Positions 17,361 to 25,144 of a stretch of DNA of 64,000 nucleotides are shown one piece after another. The DNA comes from Conexibacter woesei DSM 14684 (lineage in GTDB: Bacteria; Actinomycetota; Thermoleophilia; Solirubrobacterales; Solirubrobacteraceae). The notes under the pieces are model-generated. The model was not told the DNA's origin. It searched no databases and worked only from the letters and a program-made list of their open reading frames with translations. The stretch is from positions 2,232,001 through 2,296,000 of the forward strand of contig NC_013739.1 of the NCBI RefSeq assembly GCF_000025265.1, in the 5' to 3' direction. The position numbers and the translations under genes are program-made. Every line of letters starts with the position of its first letter. Positions within the stretch are counted from its first letter, which is position 1.

Positions 17361-18445
17361 GCAGCTGGCGGGTGGAAGAGGACGCGCTGGAGTCGATCGT
17401 GATCGGCGCCGGCATCCTCGGGACCGGCGGCGGGGGCAACCCGTACGTCGGCAAGCTGCGGGCGCGCAAGCTGCTGCGTGCGGGCCACGAGATCGAGGTG
17501 ATCGCGCTGGAGGACGTCCCCGACGAGTGGCGCCTCTGCACCGCGGGCGGCATGGGCGCGCCGACGATCGCGGTCGAGAAGCTCCCCCGCGGCAGTGAGA
17601 CGACCGACGCGGTTCGCGCGCTCGAGGAGCACGTCGGGCACCGGATCGACGCGATCCTGCCCGCGGAGATCGGCGGCGGCAACTCGATCGAGCCGATGAT
17701 CATCGCCGCGACGCTCGGCATCCCGATGGTCGACGCCGACGGGATGGGGCGCGCGTTTCCGACCCTCCCGATGATCACGTACTTCATCTACGGCGTCTCG
17801 CCGTTCCCGTGCGCCTTGGCGGACGAGAAGGGCAACCAGATCGTCTACCCGCGCGGCGTCGACGACCACTGGCTGGAACGGCTGACGCGCTCCAGCGCGG
17901 TGCAGATGGGCGGCTTCGTCGGCTGCGCGGTGGCGTACATGTCCGGCGCGGACGCCAAGCGCACGGCGATCGGCGGGACGCTGTCGTGGGCGCGCGCGCT
18001 CGGCGACCGCGTCCGCCGCGCCCGCGCCGCCCGCGACGAGGACGTGCTCGACGGGGTGCTCGAGGCGGCCGGCGGTCGCGTGCTGTTCGAGGGCAAGGTC
18101 GTCGACGTCGAGCGGCGCAGCACCGACGGCTTCGCGCGCGGCCAGCTCGTGCTCGACGGGTTCGGCGGCGACGCCGGCGCGCAGCTGACGATCTCGTTCC
18201 AGAACGAGTACCTCGTCGCGTGGCGCGATGGCGAGGTTGTCGCGACCGTGCCGGACCTGATCTGCATGGTCAACCGCGAGGACGGCGAGCCGATCACGGT
18301 CGAGCGGCTGCGCTACGGCTACCGCGTCGCGATCCTGGGTGTTCCGTGCTCGGAGCTGCTGCGCACGCCCGAGGCGCTGGACGTCGTCGGCCCGCCGGCG
18401 TTCGGCTACGACCTTCCCTACGAGCCGATGGAGGTGGTCCGATGA
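17357..18445 (+). CDS. DUF917 family protein
   Basis: A 362-residue DUF917 protein, recognised by the glycine-rich start IGAGILGTGGGGNPYVGK, the segment ILPAEIGGGNSIEPM and YFIYGVSPFPCALADEKG. Members are commonly encoded beside hydantoinase/oxoprolinase A genes, and one biochemical assignment in the family is a thiohydantoin desulfurase. Here it overlaps the second HyuA by 4 bp, so the two probably form one functional unit, perhaps a diverged HyuA/B-like enzyme. No reaction can be given from sequence. Confidence 0.85.
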   Translation: MSSWRVEEDALESIVIGAGILGTGGGGNPYVGKLRARKLLRAGHEIEVIALEDVPDEWRLCTAGGMGAPTIAVEKLPRGSETTDAVRALEEHVGHRIDAILPAEIGGGNSIEPMIIAATLGIPMVDADGMGRAFPTLPMITYFIYGVSPFPCALADEKGNQIVYPRGVDDHWLERLTRSSAVQMGGFVGCAVAYMSGADAKRTAIGGTLSWARALGDRVRRARAARDEDVLDGVLEAAGGRVLFEGKVVDVERRSTDGFARGQLVLDGFGGDAGAQLTISFQNEYLVAWRDGEVVATVPDLICMVNREDGEPITVERLRYGYRVAILGVPCSELLRTPEALDVVGPPAFGYDLPYEPMEVVR

Positions 18446-20001
18446 GGATCGGCATCGACGTCGGCGGCACGAACACCGACGCCGTCCTGATGCACGGCGC
18501 GACCGTCGTCGCGAAGATCAAGACCTCGACGACCGCGGACGTGATGTCGGGGATCGTGACGGCGATCGAGTCGCTGCTGCGCTCCTCCGGCTTGGACCGC
18601 GGCGACCTGACGGCGGTGATGATCGGCACGACGCACTTCACCAACGCGGTGATCGAGCGCCGGCGCCTGGCACCGACCGCGATCGTGCGGCTCGGCCTGC
18701 CGGCCGCCCAGGCCGTCGACCCGTTCGACGACTGGCCGGAGGACCTGCGCGCCGCGATCGGCGCGCACTGGCGCCTCGCGCACGGCGGCAACGAGTACGA
18801 CGGCCGCGAGCTGTCGGCGCTGGACCCGGCGGAGATCTCGCGGATCGGCCGCGAGCTGGTCGGCGAGGGCGTGAAGTCGGTGGCCGTCACCGCGGTGTTC
18901 TCGCCGGTCACGCCGACGATGGAGCAGCACGTCGCAGAGCTGCTCGCCTGCGAGGCGCCGGAGCTGACGGTCACGCTCTCGCACGAGATCGGGCGGCTCG
19001 GCCTGCTCGAGCGCGAGAACGCGACGGCGATCAACGCCGCGCTGCGGCCGCTGGCGGCGACGACGGTGCAGTCGTTCCGCCGCAGCCTGACCGAGCTGGG
19101 CATCGACGCGCCGCTCTACCTGACGCAGAACGACGGCACGCTGATGTCGTCGGAGATGGCGGAGCGCTATCCGGTGCTGACGTTCGCGTCAGGGCCGACG
19201 AACAGCATGCGCGGCGCGGCGTTCCTGTCCGGGCTCGCCGACGCGCTCGTGCTCGACGTCGGCGGCACGACCTCCGACATCGGCGCGCTCGTGCACGGGT
19301 TCCCGCGCGAGTCGGCCGTCTCGGCGACGTTCGGCGACGTGCGCACCAACTTCCGCATGCCCGACCTGATCTCGTTCGGCCTCGGCGGCGGCAGCGTCGT
19401 GCGCGGCGAGCAGCCGAGACTGGGCCCCGACAGCGTCGGCTACGCGATCACCGATCGCGCGCTCGTCTTCGGCGGCGACACGCTCACCGCCACCGACCTC
19501 GCCGTCGCCGGCGGACGGGCGCAGGTGGGGGAGCCGGCGCTGGCGTCCGGCGTCGACCCGGCGCTCGCGCAGCGCGGCCTGGACCTCATGCGCGCGATGA
19601 CCGAGGACGCGCTCGATCGCATCAAGCTGGCGCGCCACCCGGAGCCGGTGATCGTCGTCGGCGGCGGCAGCATCCTCGTCGACGACCAGCTCGCCGGCGC
19701 ATCGCAGGTCGTGCGGCCCGAGCACTACGAGGTCGCCAACGCGGTCGGCGCCGCGATCGCGCAGGTCAGCGGCGAGCTCGACCAGATCGAGTCGCTCGAC
19801 GACGGGCGCGAGCGGATCCTCGAGCGTGCGCGGAGCGCCGCGATCGACCGTGCCGTCGCCAACGGCGCGGTGCGCGACAGCGTGCGGATCGTCGAGGTCG
19901 AGGACGCCCCGGTGCCGTACATGGAGGACCGGATGCTGCGCGTCCGGGTCAAGGCCGTCGGCGAGCTGGCGGACACGACCGTCGCGCGCTCGACCACCTG
20001 A
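18442..20001 (+). CDS. Second hydantoinase/oxoprolinase A-like protein (short form)
   Basis: A 519-residue HyuA-family protein, about 170 residues shorter than the first copy because the C-terminal beta-rich region is reduced. ATPase marks are kept: IGIDVGGTNTDAVLM (residues 3-17), GTTHFTNAVIERR, LDVGGTTSDIGALVHG and FGLGGGSVVRG. Short HyuA proteins of this kind typically pair with DUF917 proteins rather than HyuB, as the gene order here shows. The pair may act on a different ring or on an open-chain intermediate from the first HyuA-HyuB complex. Its stop overlaps the upstream possible start of the next gene (TGATG at 19999-20003). Confidence 0.9.
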   Translation: MRIGIDVGGTNTDAVLMHGATVVAKIKTSTTADVMSGIVTAIESLLRSSGLDRGDLTAVMIGTTHFTNAVIERRRLAPTAIVRLGLPAAQAVDPFDDWPEDLRAAIGAHWRLAHGGNEYDGRELSALDPAEISRIGRELVGEGVKSVAVTAVFSPVTPTMEQHVAELLACEAPELTVTLSHEIGRLGLLERENATAINAALRPLAATTVQSFRRSLTELGIDAPLYLTQNDGTLMSSEMAERYPVLTFASGPTNSMRGAAFLSGLADALVLDVGGTTSDIGALVHGFPRESAVSATFGDVRTNFRMPDLISFGLGGGSVVRGEQPRLGPDSVGYAITDRALVFGGDTLTATDLAVAGGRAQVGEPALASGVDPALAQRGLDLMRAMTEDALDRIKLARHPEPVIVVGGGSILVDDQLAGASQVVRPEHYEVANAVGAAIAQVSGELDQIESLDDGRERILERARSAAIDRAVANGAVRDSVRIVEVEDAPVPYMEDRMLRVRVKAVGELADTTVARSTT

Positions 20002-20030
20002 TGGACAACGAGACGAAGGGAACGAGGCCG

Positions 20031-21224
20031 ATGGCGGTTGGATCACGACGAGACGCGGGGCTCGACGTCGATGCGCTGCGCGCGCGCTTCGCGTCGCTGC
20101 GCGACGGCGCGTTCGCGTACTTCGACGCGGCGGGCGGCAGCCAGGTGCCCGACGAGGTCGGCGAGGCGATCGCCCGCGCTCTGCGGGAGGCCAGCGGCAA
20201 CCTGGGTGCGCCGTACGCGACCGGGCGTCGCGTCGAGGCGATCCTCGCCGAGGCGAAGGCGGCCGCCGGGCGGTTCCTGGGCGGCTCGGGCGACGACATC
20301 GTCTTCGGGGCGAACATGACGTCGCTGAACTTCGTCCTCAGCCGGACCGCCACGCGCGGCTTCGGGCCGGGCGACGAGGTGCTCGTGACCCGCTTGGACC
20401 ACGACGCCAACGTCGCGCCGTGGCTGGAGCTGGCCGAGGACATCGGGATCACGGTGACGTTCGTCGACGTGACCGACGACTACCGGCTCGACTACGACGA
20501 CCTCGAGCGCAAGCTGTCCGAGCGCACGCGGATCGTCGCGTTCCCGTGGGCGTCCAACGCGATGGGCACGCGGATCGACGCGCCGCGCGTGTGCCGCCTC
20601 GCGCGCGAGGCCGGCGCGCTGTCGTGGGTCGACGCGGTGCACTACGCGGCCCACGAGCCGATCGACGTCGCGGCGCTCGGCGCCGACGTCCTGCTCTGCT
20701 CGCCCTACAAGTTCTGCGGACCGCACATGGGCGTCGCGCACGTGCGGCCGGAGACCGCCGAAGGCTGGCGTCCCTACAAGGTGCGCCCGGCGCCGACGGA
20801 GCCGCTGGGCCGGCGCTTCGAGACCGGGACCTCGCCGTACGAGCAGCTCGCGGGGCTGTCGGCGACGGTCGCCTACCTCGACTCGCTCGGCGGCATGTCG
20901 GCGCTGAGCGCGTACGAGCAGGAGCTGGCCCGCCGCCTCTGGGACGCCCTCCCCGACGGCGTGACCGTCTACGGCCCCGGCCTCGCGGAGCGGGTGCCGA
21001 CGTTCCTGCTCAACGTCGAGGGCGTGCCGGCACGGCAGGTCGCCGAGCGCCTGGCCGAGCAAGGGATCGGCGTCTGGCATCACACCCACTACTACGCGGC
21101 CGGGCTCGCGGACCGCCTGCCCTATCCGGACGAGGCGGTCCGCCTCGGTCTGATCCACTACAACACGGCCGCCGAGGTCGACCGCCTGACGGCGGCGCTG
21201 GGCGAGCTGGCGGCGGGCGGCTGA
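20031..21224 (+). CDS. Class V aminotransferase-fold PLP enzyme (cysteine desulfurase-like)
   Basis: A 397-residue PLP enzyme of the NifS/SufS-like class V family. The cofactor lysine is K227 in LLCSPYKFCGPHMG, and FDAAGGSQVP and ETGTSPYEQL are the usual N-terminal and middle blocks. At the place where SufS carries its persulfide cysteine, this protein reads GIGVWHHTHYYA with no cysteine, so a normal desulfurase reaction is unlikely. It may be an aminotransferase, lyase or epimerase of a pathway intermediate. ATG at 20031 follows AAGGGAACGAGG; ATG at 20001 in frame overlaps the previous stop and would add ten residues. Last gene of the operon. Confidence 0.88.
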   Translation: MAVGSRRDAGLDVDALRARFASLRDGAFAYFDAAGGSQVPDEVGEAIARALREASGNLGAPYATGRRVEAILAEAKAAAGRFLGGSGDDIVFGANMTSLNFVLSRTATRGFGPGDEVLVTRLDHDANVAPWLELAEDIGITVTFVDVTDDYRLDYDDLERKLSERTRIVAFPWASNAMGTRIDAPRVCRLAREAGALSWVDAVHYAAHEPIDVAALGADVLLCSPYKFCGPHMGVAHVRPETAEGWRPYKVRPAPTEPLGRRFETGTSPYEQLAGLSATVAYLDSLGGMSALSAYEQELARRLWDALPDGVTVYGPGLAERVPTFLLNVEGVPARQVAERLAEQGIGVWHHTHYYAAGLADRLPYPDEAVRLGLIHYNTAAEVDRLTAALGELAAGG

Positions 21225-21261
21225 CCGCCGCGCCGGCTCGCCGCCGCCCTTCGCGCCTCGG

Positions 21262-22296
21262 CTACCGGATGCCGAGGTCGCGGATGCCGAGGTCGCCGAA
21301 GATGCTGCGCGCGATCCCGGCGAGCAGCCGCGGCAGCTCCTGCGGCGAGGCCGACGTTGCGCATCGCGGCTGCGTCGTGATGCTCGGCCGGTCCTCGCCG
21401 GCGAGGACGGCGAGCACGCCGTCGCCGGCGGCGGCTATCTCCGCCAGCGCCGAATCGAGCCTGGCACGGCACCCGCACAAGCCGAGCGCCTCGCCGCCGC
21501 AGCGCAGGTGCACGAACCGCGGAGCGCCCGGCGCCGCCGGGTCTCCGAGCGCCAGCGCGACGTGGTCCGCCGCTCCCGCGGCGCTCTCGTAGCCGATCGC
21601 GCGGAACGGCCCGGCCGGCAGCGGCAGGGCCGTCTCGACCACGCGCCGGACGAGCAGATCCCGGTCGAGGCGAAAGCGCACGAGCGCGTCGACCGACACG
21701 ACCGGCGCCCCTGTGCGGCGCGCCAGGCGCATCGCCGCGGGGATCGAGGCCGGCGCGCCGTCGTCGCCGACGATCTCGCACAGCAGCGCGACGGGCGTCA
21801 CTCCCGCCAGCCGGGCGAGGTCGACCGCCGCCTCGACGGGGTCGGCACGGCGCAAGACGCCGCCGGAGCGCGCCGCCAGCGGGAACAGCCGGCCAGGGAC
21901 CGAGAAGTCCGACGCGCGCAGCGACGGATCCGCGAGCGCCCGCGCCGTCTGGGCGCGCGCCGCGGCCGACATCGCGTCGTGGAGGCACTCGCGGTGGTCG
22001 ACGCCGACACGCGTCTCCGCGTGGCGTGCGAGGCCGCTGCGGCCCGTCAGCGGCGGGATCTCCAACTCGTCGAGCCGCTCCGTCGTCGCCGCCGCGCAGA
22101 CGACGCCGCGGGCCTCTGCGGCCATGCGGGTGACGTCGCCCGCGGTCGCGTCGGCGGCCGCAATCGTCAAGACCGCACGCGCCGCGGCGGACTGGCCGAT
22201 GACGACGACCGGCTCGCCGGCGGCGATCGCCTCGATCGCGGCCGAGATCTCGTCGAGCGAGCGCGTGTCAGCGTACGCGGCGGGCTGCGCCGTCAT
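21262..22296 (-). CDS. RibBA-like protein with degenerate active sites
   Basis: A 344-residue protein that resembles riboflavin-synthesis RibBA end to end. The RibB half keeps DFSVPGRLFPLAARSGGVLR, EAAVDLARLAGVTPVALLCE and VSVDALVRFR, but the acidic loop DDEDRENEGD is replaced by GQSAAARAVL, and both catalytic histidine positions differ (PGH to PGR, GGHTEA to ADPVEA). The RibA half has FRAIGYES and the three zinc-type cysteines (RCGG, LCGC) but stops before the GTP-cyclohydrolase catalytic region. It should not make riboflavin precursors. It overlaps the flavin reductase gene by 4 bp, so a flavin-binding or new enzymatic role is plausible. The C-terminus ends in a duplicated GIRDLGIR. Confidence 0.8.
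   Translation of the reverse strand: MTAQPAAYADTRSLDEISAAIEAIAAGEPVVVIGQSAAARAVLTIAAADATAGDVTRMAAEARGVVCAAATTERLDELEIPPLTGRSGLARHAETRVGVDHRECLHDAMSAAARAQTARALADPSLRASDFSVPGRLFPLAARSGGVLRRADPVEAAVDLARLAGVTPVALLCEIVGDDGAPASIPAAMRLARRTGAPVVSVDALVRFRLDRDLLVRRVVETALPLPAGPFRAIGYESAAGAADHVALALGDPAAPGAPRFVHLRCGGEALGLCGCRARLDSALAEIAAAGDGVLAVLAGEDRPSITTQPRCATSASPQELPRLLAGIARSIFGDLGIRDLGIR
21266..21295. repeat. 15-bp tandem duplication at RibBA-like 3' end
   Basis: Two perfect head-to-tail copies of CGGATGCCGAGGTCG. On the minus strand they encode the repeated Asp-Leu-Gly-Ile-Arg at the extreme C-terminus, so the last residues are a recent in-frame duplication. Confidence 0.85.
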
Positions 22297-22781
22297 CGCT
22301 CCTGCTCCGTCTCGAGGCGCGCGAAGCCGCTCCGGTGGAAGACCAGCGGCGACGCTCCGTCGCGCGCCTCCAGCCGCCGCACCGCGCCCATCACGAGCTG
22401 ATGGTCGCCCGTCTCGATCACCTCTTCGAGCTCGCACTCGATCCATGCGAGCGCTCCGTCGAGCAGCGGCGCCCCGGCGCGTCCGGCGCGCCAGCTGACA
22501 CCGGCGAAGCGATCGGCGCCCTTGGTCCCGAAGCGCCGGCCGAGCTCCTCCTGGCTGTCGGCCAGGACGTTGACCGTGAAGCCGCCTGCCCGCGCGACGC
22601 GCGGCCAGGTCGACGAGCGGTGATCGACGAAGAAGCCGACCAGCGGCGGATCGAGCGAGATCGACGTGAACGACCCCACCGCCAGCCCGATCGGCGCGTC
22701 GTCGAACGCCGCGACGACGACCACCGGCGTCGGCACGTGAGCCAGGACGCGGCGGAAGCTCGCGTACGTCGTGTCAGCCAT
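22293..22781 (-). CDS. Flavin reductase (HpaC/RutF-like domain)
   Basis: A 162-residue split-barrel flavin reductase: TYASFRRVLAHVPTPVVVVA at the N-terminus, the signature VGSFTSISLDPPLVGFFVDH, FTVNVLADSQEELGRRF, and a closing GDHQLVMGAVRRLEA. It would reduce FMN or FAD with NAD(P)H and hand it to a two-component monooxygenase. The matching oxygenase in the window is the flavin monooxygenase at 8606-9796, in the operon that shares this gene's palindromic promoter. It overlaps the M20 gene upstream and the RibBA-like gene downstream. Confidence 0.92.
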   Translation of the reverse strand: MADTTYASFRRVLAHVPTPVVVVAAFDDAPIGLAVGSFTSISLDPPLVGFFVDHRSSTWPRVARAGGFTVNVLADSQEELGRRFGTKGADRFAGVSWRAGRAGAPLLDGALAWIECELEEVIETGDHQLVMGAVRRLEARDGASPLVFHRSGFARLETEQER

Positions 22782-24186
22782 TTCGTCGTGTTCCTCGTTG
22801 TGTGTGGGCGTCGGACAGCTCTCCGAGCAGTTCGAGCGTCCGGATCGTGAAGGCGACGTGGGTGAGGTAGTCGTCGATCAGGACGTGCTCGTCGGGAGCG
22901 TGGATGCCGCTGCTCATCCGCGTCGATCCGGGCGGCATCACCGTCGGGATCGCGAGTGACTCCTCCAGCAGGTGCAGCGGCCCGCCGCCCGGCACCAGCG
23001 GGTAGCGGATCGGCTCGCCGTGCAGCTCGCGCGCGGCCTGGGTGACGGCCTCGGCCAACGGGAAGTCGATCGCGCTCTTGGCGGCGGGGACGCTGTGCAG
23101 GACGTCGATCTCGACGTCGGCGAACCCGCGCCGGTCGAGGTGCGCGCGCAGCAGCGCGACCGCGTCCCCGGGGGTCTGGCCGGGCACCAGGCGCAGGTCG
23201 AGCTTCGCGCGCGCCTCGGCGGGGAGGACGGTCTTCGCCCCGGGGTCGGTGTGGCCGGCGACGATCCCCGCCACGTTGACGGTCGCCTCGGTCACCAGCC
23301 GGCGGCCGAGCTCGGCGCGCGCCCGGTCGACGTAGGGGTCGCGGCCGTCGAGCGCGGCCTCGGCCGCCGACGGCGCCGGGATCCCGGCCACCGCCTTCAG
23401 GTCGGCCGCGTTGAACGCCAGCGCGCGCTCGGCCAGGCCGTCGATCGTCGGCCGGCCGTCCGCGGCGGCCAGCGTCGCCAACGCGCGCGCCAGCTCGAGC
23501 GGCGCAGAGCGGAACACGCCGGCGAACGCCGAATGCTGGTCACGGCGCAGCGTTCGCAGGGTCAGCTCGACGTAGACGAGCCCGCGGCACCCGAACCCGA
23601 TCTCGGGGCGCCCGTCGTCGCGCAGCAGGTAGCTCTCCCACAGGCAGGCGTCGGCGGCGAGGCGCTCGTGCTCGGCTCGCAGGAAGTCGGCGAGACCGGC
23701 GCTGCCCGTCTCCTCGGCGCCTTCCGAGAGCCACACGACCGTGCACGGAAGCGGCCGGCCCGTGGCGCGGAGCGCCTCGAGCGCATGCACCCGGGCCATC
23801 ACGTCGGCCTTGTCGTCGGCGACGCCGCGCGCGACGAGCCGCCCGCCCTCCGGCCGGGCCGCGAACGGCGGCACCGACCAGGCGTCCAACGGCTCGGCGG
23901 GCTGGACGTCGTAGTGCGAGTACAGCAAGACCGACGCGGCGCCGCTGCCGCGCGCGCGGCCGACGACCGCGGGCGGCGCGTCGGCGACGGGGAGCTGCTC
24001 GACCTCGTCGAGCAGCGGGCGCAGCCGCTCGGTGAGCCAGTCCGCCATCCGCGCCAGCTCGCCGCGTTCCTCGCACGCGACCGACGGGATGCGGCAGCAG
24101 GCTGCCAGATCCTCCACGAGCCGCTCGCGGTGTTCGACGACCCAGGCCAGTGCGGTGATCGGCTCAGGCGACGACGGTGCAGGCAC
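22774..24186 (-). CDS. M20 family metallo-amidohydrolase/dipeptidase
   Basis: A 470-residue M20 peptidase-family protein. Metal and catalytic motifs are present in order: YSHYDVQP, ARGVADDKADV, LSEGAEETGS with the catalytic and bridging glutamates, the dimerisation-lid histidine RDQHSAFAG, and the C-terminal metal histidine SSGIHAPDEH. The family hydrolyses dipeptides, N-acyl and N-carbamoyl amino acids. In this setting release of an amino acid from a ring-opened ureide or amide is reasonable (inference). The start is GTG at 24186; there is no ribosome site, and the -10 box ends 6 nt upstream, so translation is probably leaderless. It heads a three-gene operon. Confidence 0.9.
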   Translation of the reverse strand: MPAPSSPEPITALAWVVEHRERLVEDLAACCRIPSVACEERGELARMADWLTERLRPLLDEVEQLPVADAPPAVVGRARGSGAASVLLYSHYDVQPAEPLDAWSVPPFAARPEGGRLVARGVADDKADVMARVHALEALRATGRPLPCTVVWLSEGAEETGSAGLADFLRAEHERLAADACLWESYLLRDDGRPEIGFGCRGLVYVELTLRTLRRDQHSAFAGVFRSAPLELARALATLAAADGRPTIDGLAERALAFNAADLKAVAGIPAPSAAEAALDGRDPYVDRARAELGRRLVTEATVNVAGIVAGHTDPGAKTVLPAEARAKLDLRLVPGQTPGDAVALLRAHLDRRGFADVEIDVLHSVPAAKSAIDFPLAEAVTQAARELHGEPIRYPLVPGGGPLHLLEESLAIPTVMPPGSTRMSSGIHAPDEHVLIDDYLTHVAFTIRTLELLGELSDAHTQRGTRRNG

Positions 24187-24192
24187 GCATCG

Positions 24193-24221
24193 ATGAAATC
24201 GCGCGGGGCGGCCCCGGGCAA
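24193..24221 (-). promoter_or_regulatory. Probable promoter of M20-flavin reductase-RibBA-like operon
   Basis: Reading on the minus strand: -35 TTGCCC (24221-24216), 17-bp spacer, -10 TTTCAT (24198-24193). The expected start falls on or beside the GTG at 24186, predicting a leaderless mRNA. Hexamers, spacing and overlap with the palindrome repeat the design of the hyu promoter at 2747-2775. Confidence 0.55.
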
Positions 24222-24239
24222 TAGCACCCAGGTGCTACT
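24220..24239. promoter_or_regulatory. 20-bp palindromic operator, second copy
   Basis: Plus strand AATAGCACCCAGGTGCTACT; 18 of 20 positions match the site at 2729-2748 when read in the same plus-strand direction. Read in the direction of transcription it is AGTAGCACCTGGGTGCTATT followed by GCCC, and again overlaps the -35 box. It lies between the LuxR gene (ending 24258) and the M20 gene it encodes upstream of. It links this operon to the hyu operon as one regulon. Confidence 0.75.
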
Positions 24240-24257
24240 CGTGCGGCGGCTACGGAG

Positions 24258-25091
24258 CTACGCCGCGGCGGCCGGAGCGCTCATCCGGACCGCTTCGACG
24301 CGGGAGCGGGCCCCGAGCTTCTCGTAGATGTGCCGCACGTGCTGCTTGACGGTGTTGAGCGCGATGCCGAGCTCGTGACCGATCTCGGCGTTCGTGAGGC
24401 CGTCGACCAGCAGCTCGAAGACCTGCAGCTCCCGCGCCGAGAGCGCGTCGCGGACCTCGGCGGACACGTTGCGGTGCGCCATCCGCACCGCCGCCCGCTG
24501 CGCCTCGGAGAAGCGGATCGTCTCGACCACCGACGGACCGCGGTCCTCCGTCTTCGCGGTCGCGGTTGCGGTCGCCTCGTGCGCTTCGGCGTTGGCGAGG
24601 GCGATCGTGGCGAAGCGGGAGAGATGGCTGGCGATCTGCGCTTCCCGCATCGTGTACGGGGGCCGGCCGGCCTCGCGCCCGATCGAGACGACGCCGATCA
24701 GCCGCCCGTTGTGGATCAGCGGGGCGGAGAGGCAGTGCTCGAAGCCGTAGCGGACGAGCGCGGCGCCCTGCGACGTGCTCGCGTACGTCCGGCCGTCCGA
24801 GAACAGCATCGTGTCGTAGACCGGGAAGCGGACGGCGTTCGCCCGCCGGACCAACGGGCATTCGGTGGGACCGGAGACCTCTCCGATCTCGTAGAGGAGC
24901 GTCGGCGAGACCGACAGCACGGAGACGAGCGTGAAACGGCTCCGGTGGTCGAGCAGGCAGACACCGGCCATGTCGCCGCCCGTCAAGCGGACGAAGTCGG
25001 GAAGCATGCGCTTCTGCACGGTCTCGCAGCTCAGCGAGCTGCAGACGGTCTCACCGAACCGGAGAATCTCCTGGTAGGTCGCAGGATCCAT
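24258..25091 (-). CDS. GAF-domain LuxR-type transcriptional regulator
   Basis: A 277-residue regulator. Residues about 20-165 form a GAF-like sensor domain (FVRLTGGDMAGVCLLDHRS to LIHNGRLIGVVSIG), and the C-terminus is a LuxR/NarL helix-turn-helix: LSARELQVFELLVDGLTNAE, then GIALNTVKQHVRHIYEKL. There is no phosphoacceptor receiver domain, so it probably responds to a small ligand. It lies directly upstream of a palindrome that recurs before the hyu operon, in the position expected for a LuxR-type activator, so it likely controls both. ATG at 25091 follows AGGAGGAG. Confidence 0.88.
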   Translation of the reverse strand: MDPATYQEILRFGETVCSSLSCETVQKRMLPDFVRLTGGDMAGVCLLDHRSRFTLVSVLSVSPTLLYEIGEVSGPTECPLVRRANAVRFPVYDTMLFSDGRTYASTSQGAALVRYGFEHCLSAPLIHNGRLIGVVSIGREAGRPPYTMREAQIASHLSRFATIALANAEAHEATATATAKTEDRGPSVVETIRFSEAQRAAVRMAHRNVSAEVRDALSARELQVFELLVDGLTNAEIGHELGIALNTVKQHVRHIYEKLGARSRVEAVRMSAPAAAA

Positions 25092-25144
25092 CTGGCACTC
25101 CTCCTTGCTTCGCGTGCCCGGCAGTCGGAGCGCGCCGATCGAGT

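Noticed and set aside
20031-21224. Cysteine desulfurase for Fe-S cluster assembly
   Set aside because: The catalytic cysteine loop has no cysteine and no suf or isc genes are near.
21262-22296. Annotation as riboflavin biosynthesis RibBA
   Set aside because: Key catalytic residues of both halves are replaced or missing, so a biosynthetic role would be misleading.
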